64,000 nt of DNA from Lentisphaeria bacterium (lineage in GTDB: Bacteria; Verrucomicrobiota; Lentisphaeria; Oligosphaerales; Oligosphaeraceae): the NCBI GenBank assembly GCA_024405215.1, contig JAKSPB010000005.1, forward strand, positions 1-64,000, given 5' to 3'. A model generated the notes under the pieces. The model was not told the DNA's origin and made no database searches. It saw only the letters and a program-made list of their open reading frames with translations. Of this stretch, positions 1-8,206 are shown one piece after another (the first letter of the stretch is position 1; every line of letters begins with the position of its first letter). The position numbers and the translations under genes were made by a program.

Positions 1-55
1 GGACGGTGGACGGTGGACGGTGGACGGTGGACGGTGGACGGTGGACGGTGGACGG
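1..55. repeat. Heptanucleotide tandem repeat (GGACGGT)n
   Basis: Just under eight perfect head-to-tail copies of the 7-bp unit GGACGGT fill the left edge of the window and may continue beyond it. The array ends 33 bp past the stop codon of the minus-strand ketosynthase gene. Because 7 is not a multiple of 3, copy-number change would shift any frame read through it. The following bases GGGAACTAT resemble one end of the family I dispersed element, but the match is too short to call a copy. Confidence 0.95.
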
Positions 56-88
56 GAACTATCTATTTCCCATTCACCAGTGCCATCG

Positions 89-1720
89 CTACCATGCCAT
101 CATCATCTTCAGTAGTTTGGCTTCGGCGTGTGCCTGGGTTGCGGAGATTTCCAGAAGCAACGGCGTGTGGCAGGTGTGTCGCAGGAGTTCCGGGGGGAGT
201 CCGTGAAGGTATCCCGCTGGGCCGTGAAGTCGCAGGGCGATGGCTGCCTCGCAGATGGGAATGGAAGAGAGTGTGTCAACGAAGAGGGTCCCTCTTCCGC
301 GGTTTCTGCCATGGGCCGTGTAGTCCTGCCAGTAGGCGGGGTTGCTGAAGAGGCAGGCATCGCCGTCGTGTCCAAGGATGGTGACTTCGTTGGGATTCCA
401 GGCGGTTCCAGCAACCTGTGCGCATTTTGCCGCGGCCAGGATGGCGTGTTTGACGGCCAGGCCCGCGCGTCGGAAATCCGCACTGTCCTCCAGGGTGAAG
501 AGCCCTTGTCCAACAAGTCTATCCCGTTCTGTGGAAAGGGCATTTTCCAGGGTGTCATCAACTGCGCAGGCGATTTCCTGCCATTGGCAAGAGCGGTGTT
601 GCCGAGGAGCGCTGTCAGGCAGATCTGTAAGAAGCAAGGCGTTGTTGAGTCCGCCGAAGCCTGCGTTTAGGCTGAGGAGCCAATGCGCGTCTGCGGGAAG
701 TTCGCGGCGGTCTAGCGAAACATAGCCTTCGGCGCCGGGCGCGGGTGTCTCCAAGCCGATTTGCGGCGGGAAATGCTTTTCCTGAAGAATTTTCGTACCA
801 ATGATCGCTTGTAGGACGCCAGTGGCTCCAATGGTATGTCCCAAGTTGCCTTTCAGGGAAAAGAGCGGCACGGGACCGGGCAACGCGCGGTGCAAGGCGG
901 CGAGTTCAGCCTGATCGTTGTAGATGGTTCCCGTGCCATGTCCGATGATGGCGTTGGGAAGAATCCCGCCGGGAAGGGCGTTTCGGATGGCCTGTGCCAG
1001 CCAGGTCCCTTCCAGGTCGGGCGCAGTGATGTGGGCTGCGTCCGTGGTTTCGCTCCAGGCTGCGATCCGTGCACAGAAGCCAGTTGCAGGCTTTGACGAG
1101 ACAATGACGGCCGCAGCAGCTTCTCCCAGGGTCATGCCATCCCGGCTTGCGTCGTATGGTTGCGGCAATTTGTGTGTCAAAGCACCCAGGGAGGCAAAGC
1201 CCGATGCGACGAATTCGGAAAGTTGATCGCAGCCTATGACCAAGGCATCGGGGATTTCGCCCCGGTCCACCGCGTCCGCAGCCAGGCAGACGGCGCGTTG
1301 CCCAGAAGAGCAGGCGGAGGCTACAAGCAGTGCTTCCTGTGCGTCGAAGAGCATCTTAGCGTAGTCTAGCAGAGCAAGTGAGGTCTCGCAGGGAGGATGC
1401 GCCGGATTTTCCAATAGGTCCACGGCCCCGACGGTGGTGGCCAGGTAGAGGCGTTTGGGAAGGGCAGAGGGAAATTTGTGGCGCAGGCGGTCCAGCAGAC
1501 GGAATGCCCGTGGTTTGCGCGTCGGGCGTCGGGCGTCTCCGTATCGTTCGTCAAATTCCTCGTGTTCGTCAATTTGATGGCAGACGCCAAGACGACGGCC
1601 TTTCCCTTGGAAATGCAATGGCCCGGAGAGACCGCTTCGCTTTTGCAGCAGTGCCTGGTAGAGTTCTTCGGGAGAGTCTCCTAGTGCGGAAATGAGTTGT
1701 GGACAGACAATGTATGCCAT
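89..1720 (-). CDS. Beta-ketoacyl-ACP synthase with extra C-terminal KS-like domain
   Basis: This is a condensing enzyme expected to extend an ACP-bound acyl chain by decarboxylative Claisen condensation. Residues 1-365 form a complete ketosynthase with the C-H-H triad: Cys137 in SACSSG, His261 in GHGTGT and His295 in KGNLGH. Residues of about 380-543 are extra. They contain a segment (about 470-505, RGRGTLF then SSIPICEAA and LHGP) that resembles the small ketoacyl-synt_2 type domain encoded separately in aryl polyene clusters, but no catalytic Cys is visible there. The total of 543 aa is well above the usual roughly 400. The gene starts 3 bp after the thioesterase stop on the same strand, so it is the last visible gene of the operon. 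Family assignment is firm. The domain-fusion reading is inference. Confidence 0.88.
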   Translation of the reverse strand: MAYIVCPQLISALGDSPEELYQALLQKRSGLSGPLHFQGKGRRLGVCHQIDEHEEFDERYGDARRPTRKPRAFRLLDRLRHKFPSALPKRLYLATTVGAVDLLENPAHPPCETSLALLDYAKMLFDAQEALLVASACSSGQRAVCLAADAVDRGEIPDALVIGCDQLSEFVASGFASLGALTHKLPQPYDASRDGMTLGEAAAAVIVSSKPATGFCARIAAWSETTDAAHITAPDLEGTWLAQAIRNALPGGILPNAIIGHGTGTIYNDQAELAALHRALPGPVPLFSLKGNLGHTIGATGVLQAIIGTKILQEKHFPPQIGLETPAPGAEGYVSLDRRELPADAHWLLSLNAGFGGLNNALLLTDLPDSAPRQHRSCQWQEIACAVDDTLENALSTERDRLVGQGLFTLEDSADFRRAGLAVKHAILAAAKCAQVAGTAWNPNEVTILGHDGDACLFSNPAYWQDYTAHGRNRGRGTLFVDTLSSIPICEAAIALRLHGPAGYLHGLPPELLRHTCHTPLLLEISATQAHAEAKLLKMMMAW

Positions 1721-1723
1721 GAG

Positions 1724-2203
1724 TTACAGCAGGGAGAAAAGCTCATTGTCTTTCCAGCGTTGCTGGATGTCTGCCAGGAGTTTCGGGGGAACCAGGAATG
1801 GTTCTTGGGTTCTCAGGTCCATGAGCATCTGGACGGTGTAGCCGGTGGCGGCGAGGGAGCCGTCCTGGCATCGGATTTCGTATTCCGTATCCAGTCTTGC
1901 GCCGTCGTTCCAGCAGAGTCTGGCGGTGACGGAGAATTGCTGGTCAAGGAGAAGCGGCCGATGATAATCGACATGTGCCTGGGCCACGGGTGCGCCGATT
2001 TGTTGCTCGCGATACTTCTGATAGGAGAGGCCGATGCGGCGCATGAGTTCCGTATGGGCGTCTTCAAAGAAGCGCAGATAATGCCCGTGCCAGGCGATGG
2101 CAAGTGCGTCCACTTCACTGAAATGCAGACACCGTGTGACGGTGAGTTCCAGCGGTTTTGGGGCATCTGGCGCCGTATTGAAGTATTTTTTTTTCCTGCG
2201 CAT
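1724..2203 (-). CDS. Acyl-ACP/CoA thioesterase, 4HBT hotdog family
   Basis: A 159-aa single-domain hotdog thioesterase, probably releasing or editing acyl intermediates of the polyene pathway. The 4HBT signature lies near residues 29-47 (FSEVDALA then HGHYLRFFE), with Asp32 in the catalytic-type position. I chose the ATG at 2203, giving MRRKKKYF, because the MMPL gene stops at 2212. A longer in-frame reading to 2488 would overlap that gene by about 280 bp and adds no recognisable domain. The spacing of 8 bp to the upstream stop and 3 bp to the next start fits a polycistronic message. A thioesterase beside the exporter is typical of aryl polyene clusters. Confidence 0.88.
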   Translation of the reverse strand: MRRKKKYFNTAPDAPKPLELTVTRCLHFSEVDALAIAWHGHYLRFFEDAHTELMRRIGLSYQKYREQQIGAPVAQAHVDYHRPLLLDQQFSVTARLCWNDGARLDTEYEIRCQDGSLAATGYTVQMLMDLRTQEPFLVPPKLLADIQQRWKDNELFSLL

Positions 2204-2211
2204 GGACAAGA

Positions 2212-5097
2212 TCAGAGAGCCTGGATTTCCAGGGAGATGCGTGCAAAGAAATCCTGGTAGAGCCAGGCGTTTCCCTCTGGGGAGAGGCGTTTGCAGAGCC
2301 AGCTGCGGTGAGAACGGCGCCGCTGGCTTTTCTGCCAGAGAACGAGCGGATTCCCGGCATATAGATAATGTCGTTCGCCTTTGGCAAACCGCAAACCGCC
2401 ATGAGACCATTTCGCAGAATCCGGGATATCTGGTGTATTGTCCAGGAAAGTCCGCGCCAGTCCCAGGGCGGTTTTTTCCAATAGCCATTGGGTGCGTTCC
2501 GGTAACAACGGCGCACGGTCGAGAGAATGAATTTCTTCTGGTGTGGCCTGGAATTGCAGGAGTGTTGCGCCGCTAGGGGAGAGGCAGACCATTTTTAGAA
2601 GGCGCGTTTGGTTGTCGGCGGTGCCTGCGACTAGCATGGGCAGGTCGATCCAGAGAAAACGCACGGTGACCTTGGCCTGGAAATGCGTGACGTTCTGGTG
2701 GGGAACAGCGATTTCCCGCCGAGCCGTATCAAGGGAGATTTCTGCTCGTCGGGGGTAGGTGGTGCAGGAGGAAAGGAATACCGTGATCCCTAGAAGCATG
2801 ACAAGGACGTTTGCATGGTTTTTCCGCTGGAGGATGGCGGGGAGCAGAAAGCGCGCGAAAATGTATGCGGTGCCGATTCCGCAGGAGAGGACCAGCCCGA
2901 TGTCAAAGAGGACGGGGTGCTGGGAAAAGAGCAGGAGAAATGCGGTGAAGACAGTGGTTGAGGCGGAAAGAGTCATGGCTTTGGGGATGGTGGAGGTGGG
3001 GGGGAAGTTTTCCCGTTTCCAGTGTGCCAGGAATACACCGTAGTCGATGGCCAGCCCTAGCAGGAGCATTCCGGCGATGGCGACCATGAGGGTGACGGGT
3101 CTGCCGCACAAGGATAGGATGCCTGCGGTCCAGAGAAGCGTGGCCAATACAGGCAAAGTGGCGAGGATGGTATCGCGGAGAGAGTGCAGAATGAGCGACG
3201 CGAGGAGACCGACGACAACGCAGGCGGCGCAGGCCAGCCAGGTCAGTTGATGACCGAAGTCCTGGAGGAGCGCGTGACGGAAGGCATCGGGTGTGATGAG
3301 TGCGGCGTCGGCACAGGTGCTGTCCAGGATTTCCTGGATTCCTTCTGCTGAGGATGGGAAGAGAATGGCGATGTCGTTGGAGCGGAGCTGCTTGTAGGCG
3401 GTGCCTAGCCAGGCGGGAGGCGTTTCGGGTGGATTGGCCAGGCCTTGGCGGATGTTTTCAAAGAAGGGGCCGAAGAAATCCGCTTTGCCGGGGGGCTGGA
3501 GATGGAAATTCTGGGCTGCGGCACGGAGGTGTTCCTCCCAGGCGGTTAGATTGCAGGAACGCCAGGAGGCGAGATTTGCCTGGCGTGCGCGGGCGTCTGG
3601 CCAGAAATCCGCTGGCTGGACGAGGGGATGTGCGGTCAAGGCTGTCAGGAGGTCTTGGGCGGCAGGAGATTCCGGCGAACGGAGCAGAAGCATGGGAGGG
3701 GGGTGCGGCATCCAGATCTCGGCGTAGAGCGTTTCGTCCGCCCAGACTTCTTTGGGCGAGCCATCCATGCTGCGGACATCGAAATCGCACCGGAGGCGTG
3801 TGGCGATGAGGGTCAGGGCGGCGGTAGTGCCCAGAAGTAACAGGAGCCAGGCTGCATGACGGGGTAATTGAAGTAGGTTTTGCTGATGCAGGGGAGCCGT
3901 GTTTTTGCGCGGTGTGAGCAATGTTGGTAGCAGGAAGAAGCTGGTTGCCAGGCTAAGGAGCAGTCCGCATGCCGCCAGGAAGCCCAGTTGGCGCAGGGCG
4001 GGGCTGTGCAAAGCCATGAGCAAGGCGAATACGGCAATGGATGTTCCCGCAGAGAGAGCCAGGGGGGGGGCCAGGCGGGATAGCGTTTCAAAGCGTCTTG
4101 GGGTCTGGCAGGCCAGGTAGATATGGATGCCTTGGTCCACGGCCAGTCCCAGGATGCTTCCGCCTAGTCCAAGAACGAAGAGCTGGATGACAGAAGATAG
4201 GGCGGCCAGAAGGCCTGTGGCCAGAATCAGTGCGCCTGCGGGGATGAGGGGAATCCAGAGGCAGCGCCAATCGCCTCGGAAGACAATCAGGAAGAGCAGA
4301 ACCAGGAAAAGCGGCGAGAGGTAGCCGATGAATTTCAGGTCATGGCGAATGACTTGTTCGTTGCCTAGAGTGTGGACGGCGGCGCCCAGAAGATGTGCGC
4401 GAATGCCTTCTGGAGCGCAAGAAGTCTGCCGGCGGATTTCCTGCAGGAGCTTGGCGGTTCTGCCTGTGTCGGAGTAGGGGACGGACAGGGTAAGGCGAAT
4501 GAGGGCGTGGCGTTGGTTTGGTGAGCAGAGAAACGACTTCGTGACGTCAAAACGGAGGCCGGAGGCGTTGCGGAGGGCGTCCAGGCGTTGCAGGATAGGC
4601 GGTAGCAATCCGTAGGGATCGTAGCGCAGGAAATCGGTGACGGAGGGCGTTGGCGTCATCAGCTGTCGCAGGGCATAGGTGCAGATTTCCTCGGGATTGC
4701 GGGGCTCCGGTGGCGGAAGAAGCTGGGGAAGAGTGCGGACGATTTCCGGCAGGGAATTTCCGAGGTCGTCGGGCAGGATATGAAAGGTGACTTCCTGAAT
4801 GCCAGGAAGGATTTTCAAGTTGCCGGCGATAGTTTCCATCCAAAGAATTGCCTCGTCATCCAGACCGGCGATGCGTTCAGTGGCATCGATATCCAATATC
4901 AACTGGTCTGACAGGCCGCTTTGCGTCAGAAGGGACATGGCGCGTTCCGAGACGGAGCCTTTGGAGAAAATGCCATCCAGGCGGGTGTCGTAGGGACCGC
5001 GCAGAACCAGAATCCCCGCCATGCAAAGCAGCACCAGGGTCAGGCTCCAGACGAGGAACCTGTGGGCGCAGAAGAATGAAAGCAGGTGGGAAAACAT
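2212..5097 (-). CDS. MMPL/RND exporter fused to DUF3261-like lipoprotein domain
   Basis: An inner-membrane exporter of the MMPL branch of the RND superfamily, expected to move the finished lipid or polyene towards the outer membrane. Residues 1 to about 755 show the duplicated RND plan: one N-terminal TM helix, a periplasmic loop, a block of helices around 230-430, a second loop and a second block around 625-755. The frame then continues without a stop into VMLLGITVFLSSC and a 184-residue tail starting at Cys778. That segment looks like a lipoprotein signal with lipobox LSSC, and the tail resembles the DUF3261 lipoprotein encoded next to the exporter in aryl polyene clusters. The two are therefore fused here, or a start exists inside the frame. 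A family I element sits about 80 bp upstream of the ATG. The gene before it in the operon is lolA. Confidence 0.87.
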   Translation of the reverse strand: MFSHLLSFFCAHRFLVWSLTLVLLCMAGILVLRGPYDTRLDGIFSKGSVSERAMSLLTQSGLSDQLILDIDATERIAGLDDEAILWMETIAGNLKILPGIQEVTFHILPDDLGNSLPEIVRTLPQLLPPPEPRNPEEICTYALRQLMTPTPSVTDFLRYDPYGLLPPILQRLDALRNASGLRFDVTKSFLCSPNQRHALIRLTLSVPYSDTGRTAKLLQEIRRQTSCAPEGIRAHLLGAAVHTLGNEQVIRHDLKFIGYLSPLFLVLLFLIVFRGDWRCLWIPLIPAGALILATGLLAALSSVIQLFVLGLGGSILGLAVDQGIHIYLACQTPRRFETLSRLAPPLALSAGTSIAVFALLMALHSPALRQLGFLAACGLLLSLATSFFLLPTLLTPRKNTAPLHQQNLLQLPRHAAWLLLLLGTTAALTLIATRLRCDFDVRSMDGSPKEVWADETLYAEIWMPHPPPMLLLRSPESPAAQDLLTALTAHPLVQPADFWPDARARQANLASWRSCNLTAWEEHLRAAAQNFHLQPPGKADFFGPFFENIRQGLANPPETPPAWLGTAYKQLRSNDIAILFPSSAEGIQEILDSTCADAALITPDAFRHALLQDFGHQLTWLACAACVVVGLLASLILHSLRDTILATLPVLATLLWTAGILSLCGRPVTLMVAIAGMLLLGLAIDYGVFLAHWKRENFPPTSTIPKAMTLSASTTVFTAFLLLFSQHPVLFDIGLVLSCGIGTAYIFARFLLPAILQRKNHANVLVMLLGITVFLSSCTTYPRRAEISLDTARREIAVPHQNVTHFQAKVTVRFLWIDLPMLVAGTADNQTRLLKMVCLSPSGATLLQFQATPEEIHSLDRAPLLPERTQWLLEKTALGLARTFLDNTPDIPDSAKWSHGGLRFAKGERHYLYAGNPLVLWQKSQRRRSHRSWLCKRLSPEGNAWLYQDFFARISLEIQAL

Positions 5098-5177
5098 GGG
5101 ATGGTATGAAAGGCAGGAATGGGACGGTTTCGGGGCGCGTGGGCGTCATTCTCCGTTTCCGGGGAAAGAGTTGAAAT

Positions 5178-5306
5178 TCGGGAATTGCATACTTGGGTTT
5201 CCTGCGTGTTCCGGCGTTGCCTTCTCCCGAGGCTTGCGCCTCGGGCACAGGGCGAGACCGCGTGGGCAATTCATAATGGAAACATAGGTATATAGTTTCC
5301 TAAAAT
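5178..5306. repeat. Family I foldback element, copy A (MITE-like)
   Basis: About 129 bp with imperfect terminal inverted repeats (GCATACTTGGGTTTCC on the left, GGAAACATAGGTATAT on the right) and the internal hairpin CCCGAGG-CTTGCG-CCTCGGG shared with copies at 19095, 25024 and 39424. It lies between the lolA and MMPL genes of the minus-strand operon. Its right end overlaps the last codons of lolA and supplies the TAG. No coding capacity was seen. This is the most diverged of the four copies at its termini. Confidence 0.8.
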
Positions 5307-5908
5307 TCCCAGTCTCCCGGAGGGATGGTGTTATTCAGGGCTGGGGGGAGAAAGTGGATGGTCAGGGTGTCTCCGTTTTTTTCATGAAGGACGGCTTTTT
5401 CCACACGGGTAAGATTCTCGCTGAAATGCAGCTCCATGGTGGTGGCGACTTTGGGGAGTATGCCTTCTTTGGGGGTAAGTCGTACCTGTCGGTCGCCGAT
5501 TTTCTCCAGATCGGCGAATTTCTGAAGATTTTCCAGGTTTCCTGCCAGCCAGTCTCCGAGCTGTCCCTGGAGCAGTTTCAGCCAGGGGAGTTTCTCCGTG
5601 GCGATCTGGACGCTCTTCTGGGAGACGGCATCCCATTGCGCCAGTTTGCCTTGGTAGATGCGGAAAGCTCCGGCCAAGGGGGATTTTACGCGCCAAAGGA
5701 GATTTCCGGTGGCGGTTTCGTAGAGGAGAGTCCCTTGAAAAGTCAAGTCCAAATCCAGCATGGCGAGATGGCGGATCTGGGTGAAATCGCCACGGTAGGT
5801 CTGGATGGCGGGGAGCTTCTCTTTCAATGTCTGGATAAATTCTTCCAAGGAAGTGTCGGCGAAGACCGGAAGGAAGGCAAGCATCAGGAGGGCCAGAATG
5901 CGTTTCAT
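5300..5908 (-). CDS. LolA-family outer-membrane lipoprotein carrier
   Basis: A periplasmic 202-aa protein with a signal peptide (MKRILALLMLAFLPVFA, cleavage near residue 17-18) followed by a LolA-type half-open barrel. Recognisable features are YRGDFTQ near 39-44, the hydrophobic strands FQGTLLYE and LLWRVKSP, and the late segment TTMELHF. LolA paralogs inside aryl polyene clusters are thought to carry the hydrophobic product or a lipoprotein across the periplasm. It starts inside the end of the ligase gene (ATGA overlap, 5905-5908). Its last residue codon and TAG stop come from the end of the family I element, so the natural C terminus may have been altered, although the length is normal. 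Confidence 0.88.
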   Translation of the reverse strand: MKRILALLMLAFLPVFADTSLEEFIQTLKEKLPAIQTYRGDFTQIRHLAMLDLDLTFQGTLLYETATGNLLWRVKSPLAGAFRIYQGKLAQWDAVSQKSVQIATEKLPWLKLLQGQLGDWLAGNLENLQKFADLEKIGDRQVRLTPKEGILPKVATTMELHFSENLTRVEKAVLHEKNGDTLTIHFLPPALNNTIPPGDWEF

Positions 5909-7191
5909 TTTCGTAAGTCGAAGAAGCGGACGGGCTTGCGTGAACGGCCATAGACATGGCGCCGGGCGTCCTCCAAGGAGACAAGGCGGACGGCGGGGCG
6001 GACGCGGGTCCGGATGGCGACGCGTTTGCTGATTTCTTCCGCCGTGAGTTCCGGATGGGCGGGATTTGCGGCGACAGCGATGGTGATTTCGTCGGATAGT
6101 GCGTTGCCAGTGATTTCCAGGTAGTATTCGTCGATGCCCCGGATGGCATCGACGGCGTTGTAGATGCTGGCTGGATAGAGGGTCGTGCCGCGGACTTTCA
6201 GCATCTGCGCCTTGCGTCCGACGATGGGGCCCAGACGCGGAGTGTTTCTGCCGCAGGGGCAGGCCCCGGGGAGAATGAAGCCCATGTCGCCCGTGCGGAA
6301 GCGCAGAAGCGGCAGTCCCTGGACTTGCAGGGGCGTGAGGACGATTTCGCCGATTTCACCGTCGGGAAGGCGGTTGCCGTTCTGGTCCAGGATTTCGGGG
6401 ATGACCAGGTCGGCGGCCGGATGGCAGCCGGCGCATTCGGCGCATTCCGTAAAGCTGCTTTGCGTTTCACTGGCAGCGTAGGTGGAGTGGACGGCGCCTG
6501 GCCAGTAGTCGTTGAGACGTTCGCCCAGCTCCGTAAAGCGAAGGTCGGATTTGCGGAGTGGTTCGCCGATGCAGACCGCAGTGCGTATGGAATGGCCGTC
6601 CAGCTTGTTTTCCTCCAGATATTGAATCAGTCGGGCCAGGAAACTGGGAACGCCGATGATGGCCTGTGGTTTGAGGCGAGTCAGGATCTCGGCATGGCTT
6701 TCCACGGTGTTAAGGCCATTGCGGATGGCGCTGGCGCCCAGGGCGACGATGCCGTTGTAGTAGGCCATTCCTGCGATGAAGCATCGATCCAGAGTGCAGG
6801 TCAATAGGCAACGGTCGCCTGGACGGATACCTGCCGCCAGAAAACCCGTGGCGTCGGAATAGCCTAGCCTGGCCAGGTCGCGCCTCGTGTAGGCGATAAG
6901 GCAAGGCTGTCCCGTTGTGCCGCTGGTCAGCCCCAGATCGGCGATTTCCTCTTGCGGGACGGCAATGAACTCCTGGCCTCGTTCTGCGTAATCGACTTTT
7001 GCGGTAATGGGTAGCTCCTGCAGGCTTTCCAGGGTGTATTCCTTGTCGGGGTGGTTGGCGAGGATCTCCCGATAGTAGGGAGAATACGTGCGCAGGTAAC
7101 GCAGATGTTCGTTCAGGAGGGTTTCCTGTCGGGCGACAATCTGCTCGCGTGAGGCGAAACCTTGGTCAAGATGGCAGTTGAAATCGGGCAT
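5905..7191 (-). CDS. PaaK-like AMP-forming acyl/aryl ligase
   Basis: A 428-aa adenylate-forming enzyme of the phenylacetate-CoA ligase branch, expected to activate an aromatic or fatty acid with ATP for loading onto CoA or the cluster ACP. The ATP-binding loop TSGTTGQP is at residues 89-96, YAASETQ follows in the middle, and the C-terminal hinge motif FRTGD precedes GRKAQMLKVRG. Two CxxC-like pairs (CAECAGC, and CPCG in GACPCGRN) resemble the structural Cys clusters of this branch. The ATG at 7191 is 9 bp after the acyltransferase stop. In aryl polyene clusters this position holds the starter-activating enzyme. The true substrate cannot be read from the sequence. Confidence 0.86.
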   Translation of the reverse strand: MPDFNCHLDQGFASREQIVARQETLLNEHLRYLRTYSPYYREILANHPDKEYTLESLQELPITAKVDYAERGQEFIAVPQEEIADLGLTSGTTGQPCLIAYTRRDLARLGYSDATGFLAAGIRPGDRCLLTCTLDRCFIAGMAYYNGIVALGASAIRNGLNTVESHAEILTRLKPQAIIGVPSFLARLIQYLEENKLDGHSIRTAVCIGEPLRKSDLRFTELGERLNDYWPGAVHSTYAASETQSSFTECAECAGCHPAADLVIPEILDQNGNRLPDGEIGEIVLTPLQVQGLPLLRFRTGDMGFILPGACPCGRNTPRLGPIVGRKAQMLKVRGTTLYPASIYNAVDAIRGIDEYYLEITGNALSDEITIAVAANPAHPELTAEEISKRVAIRTRVRPAVRLVSLEDARRHVYGRSRKPVRFFDLRK

Positions 7192-7200
7192 GAAGGGGAA

Positions 7201-7971
7201 TTACGCGTTGTGTTCCAGCATGAGTTTCCGGACATGCTGCTTCAAGGTGAAGGCGTTGGTGAAATTTGCCTGTTCTTCTGGAGGGATTGCCGGGAGGACA
7301 TCAATCCGGATGCGGCCTGTGGCCATGCGGAAATGCAGGTCGGGAATTCGCTCGTTGCCGGTGATGACGATGGGTTGCAGCGGCACGCCCAAGTCGCGTG
7401 CCAATCGGAAGGCGCCGCTGCGGAAAGGTTGCAGAGGCGCATCGCCGGAACGATGGCCTTCTGGAAAGAAGACCATGGAGATACCTTGGGAGAGACACTC
7501 TTTGGCGCGCATCTGGATTTCCTCGTGTGTCATGCAGGTGATGTCCAGATAACCGGCCTGCCGAGCGGCGAAGCCCAGCAGGGGGAGGCGCATGGGCCAG
7601 CCGTTTACGCCTTGGACTAGATCTTTTGCCAGGGTGGCGGCCAGGAAGGCATCAAAGGCGGAACGATGATTAAAGACATAAATGGCGGGGCCGGGAACAA
7701 TGGCGGCGCCGATCCTATGGATGCGGATCCACGGCCAGACTGCCAGATGGATGGTCGCCATTCCCCAGAACAGTGCCAGACGGCGCATGATGGCGCCGCG
7801 GGGCTTTGGGGGCAGGCAAAGCCCGACAAGAAACGGCAGTGCCTCCAGCAGGAACATCAGCGCTGTCCACAGCCCCATCCAGAGATATATCGGGATGCTG
7901 ATGGCCAGAGAATTGCGGGGCTGGACGCTACTTTTCTGGTTCGTGGATTTGTTCTGGGTGCTCGGCGGCAT
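7201..7971 (-). CDS. PlsC-like lysophospholipid/acyl acyltransferase
   Basis: A membrane-associated acyltransferase of 256 aa. The acyltransferase signature NHRSAFD places catalytic His102 and Asp107 in HX4D, and the second motif FFPEGHRS is at 168-175. A hydrophobic stretch at about 23-52 probably anchors it to the inner membrane. It may attach the polyene acyl chain to a lipid head group, the role proposed for acyltransferases in aryl polyene clusters. The ATG at 7971 overlaps the ACP gene by 44 bp. A shorter start is possible, but the next Met (residue 32) would cut the anchor. Confidence 0.87.
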   Translation of the reverse strand: MPPSTQNKSTNQKSSVQPRNSLAISIPIYLWMGLWTALMFLLEALPFLVGLCLPPKPRGAIMRRLALFWGMATIHLAVWPWIRIHRIGAAIVPGPAIYVFNHRSAFDAFLAATLAKDLVQGVNGWPMRLPLLGFAARQAGYLDITCMTHEEIQMRAKECLSQGISMVFFPEGHRSGDAPLQPFRSGAFRLARDLGVPLQPIVITGNERIPDLHFRMATGRIRIDVLPAIPPEEQANFTNAFTLKQHVRKLMLEHNA

Positions 7972-8206
7972 AGTGTTCTAGAAAATCATAGACGTCTCCC
8001 AGGGTGTGGACCCTGCGGATTTTCTCGTTCTGCCGCAAGGCAACGCCGAAAGTCTTGTGCAATTCCACCATCAGATCCACGATGTCCAGGCTGTCCAGGC
8101 CCAGATCTTCGAAGAGATTCTTTTCCTGAGTCAGTTTTTCTGGCTCCAGTTCGAATTGTTCGGTAAAAACGTCGTTGACAAGTTTGATGATGTCCTGCCG
8201 CGTCAT
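7928..8206 (-). CDS. Acyl carrier protein
   Basis: A 92-aa ACP with the phosphopantetheine attachment site at Ser39 in DLGLDSLDIVDL. It is acidic and four-helical in pattern, and would carry the growing acyl chain for the neighbouring ketosynthases. I chose the ATG at 8206 (MTRQDIIKLV) because it overlaps the stop of the upstream ketosynthase in an ATGA arrangement. A longer in-frame reading to 8320 would run into that gene. Its C terminus overlaps the PlsC start by 44 bp. It is dedicated to the cluster, since it is embedded between condensing enzyme and acyltransferase and not beside fabF/fabG. Confidence 0.93.
   Translation of the reverse strand: MTRQDIIKLVNDVFTEQFELEPEKLTQEKNLFEDLGLDSLDIVDLMVELHKTFGVALRQNEKIRRVHTLGDVYDFLEHYAAEHPEQIHEPEK

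Noticed and set aside
53-75. Possible end fragment of family I (GGGAACTATCTATTTCCC)
   Set aside because: Only nine bases match before it diverges, and no core or second end follows.
5178-5306. Reading family I as a simple transcription terminator
   Set aside because: The long inverted ends, lack of T-run after the core hairpin and occurrence inside an operon fit a mobile element better.
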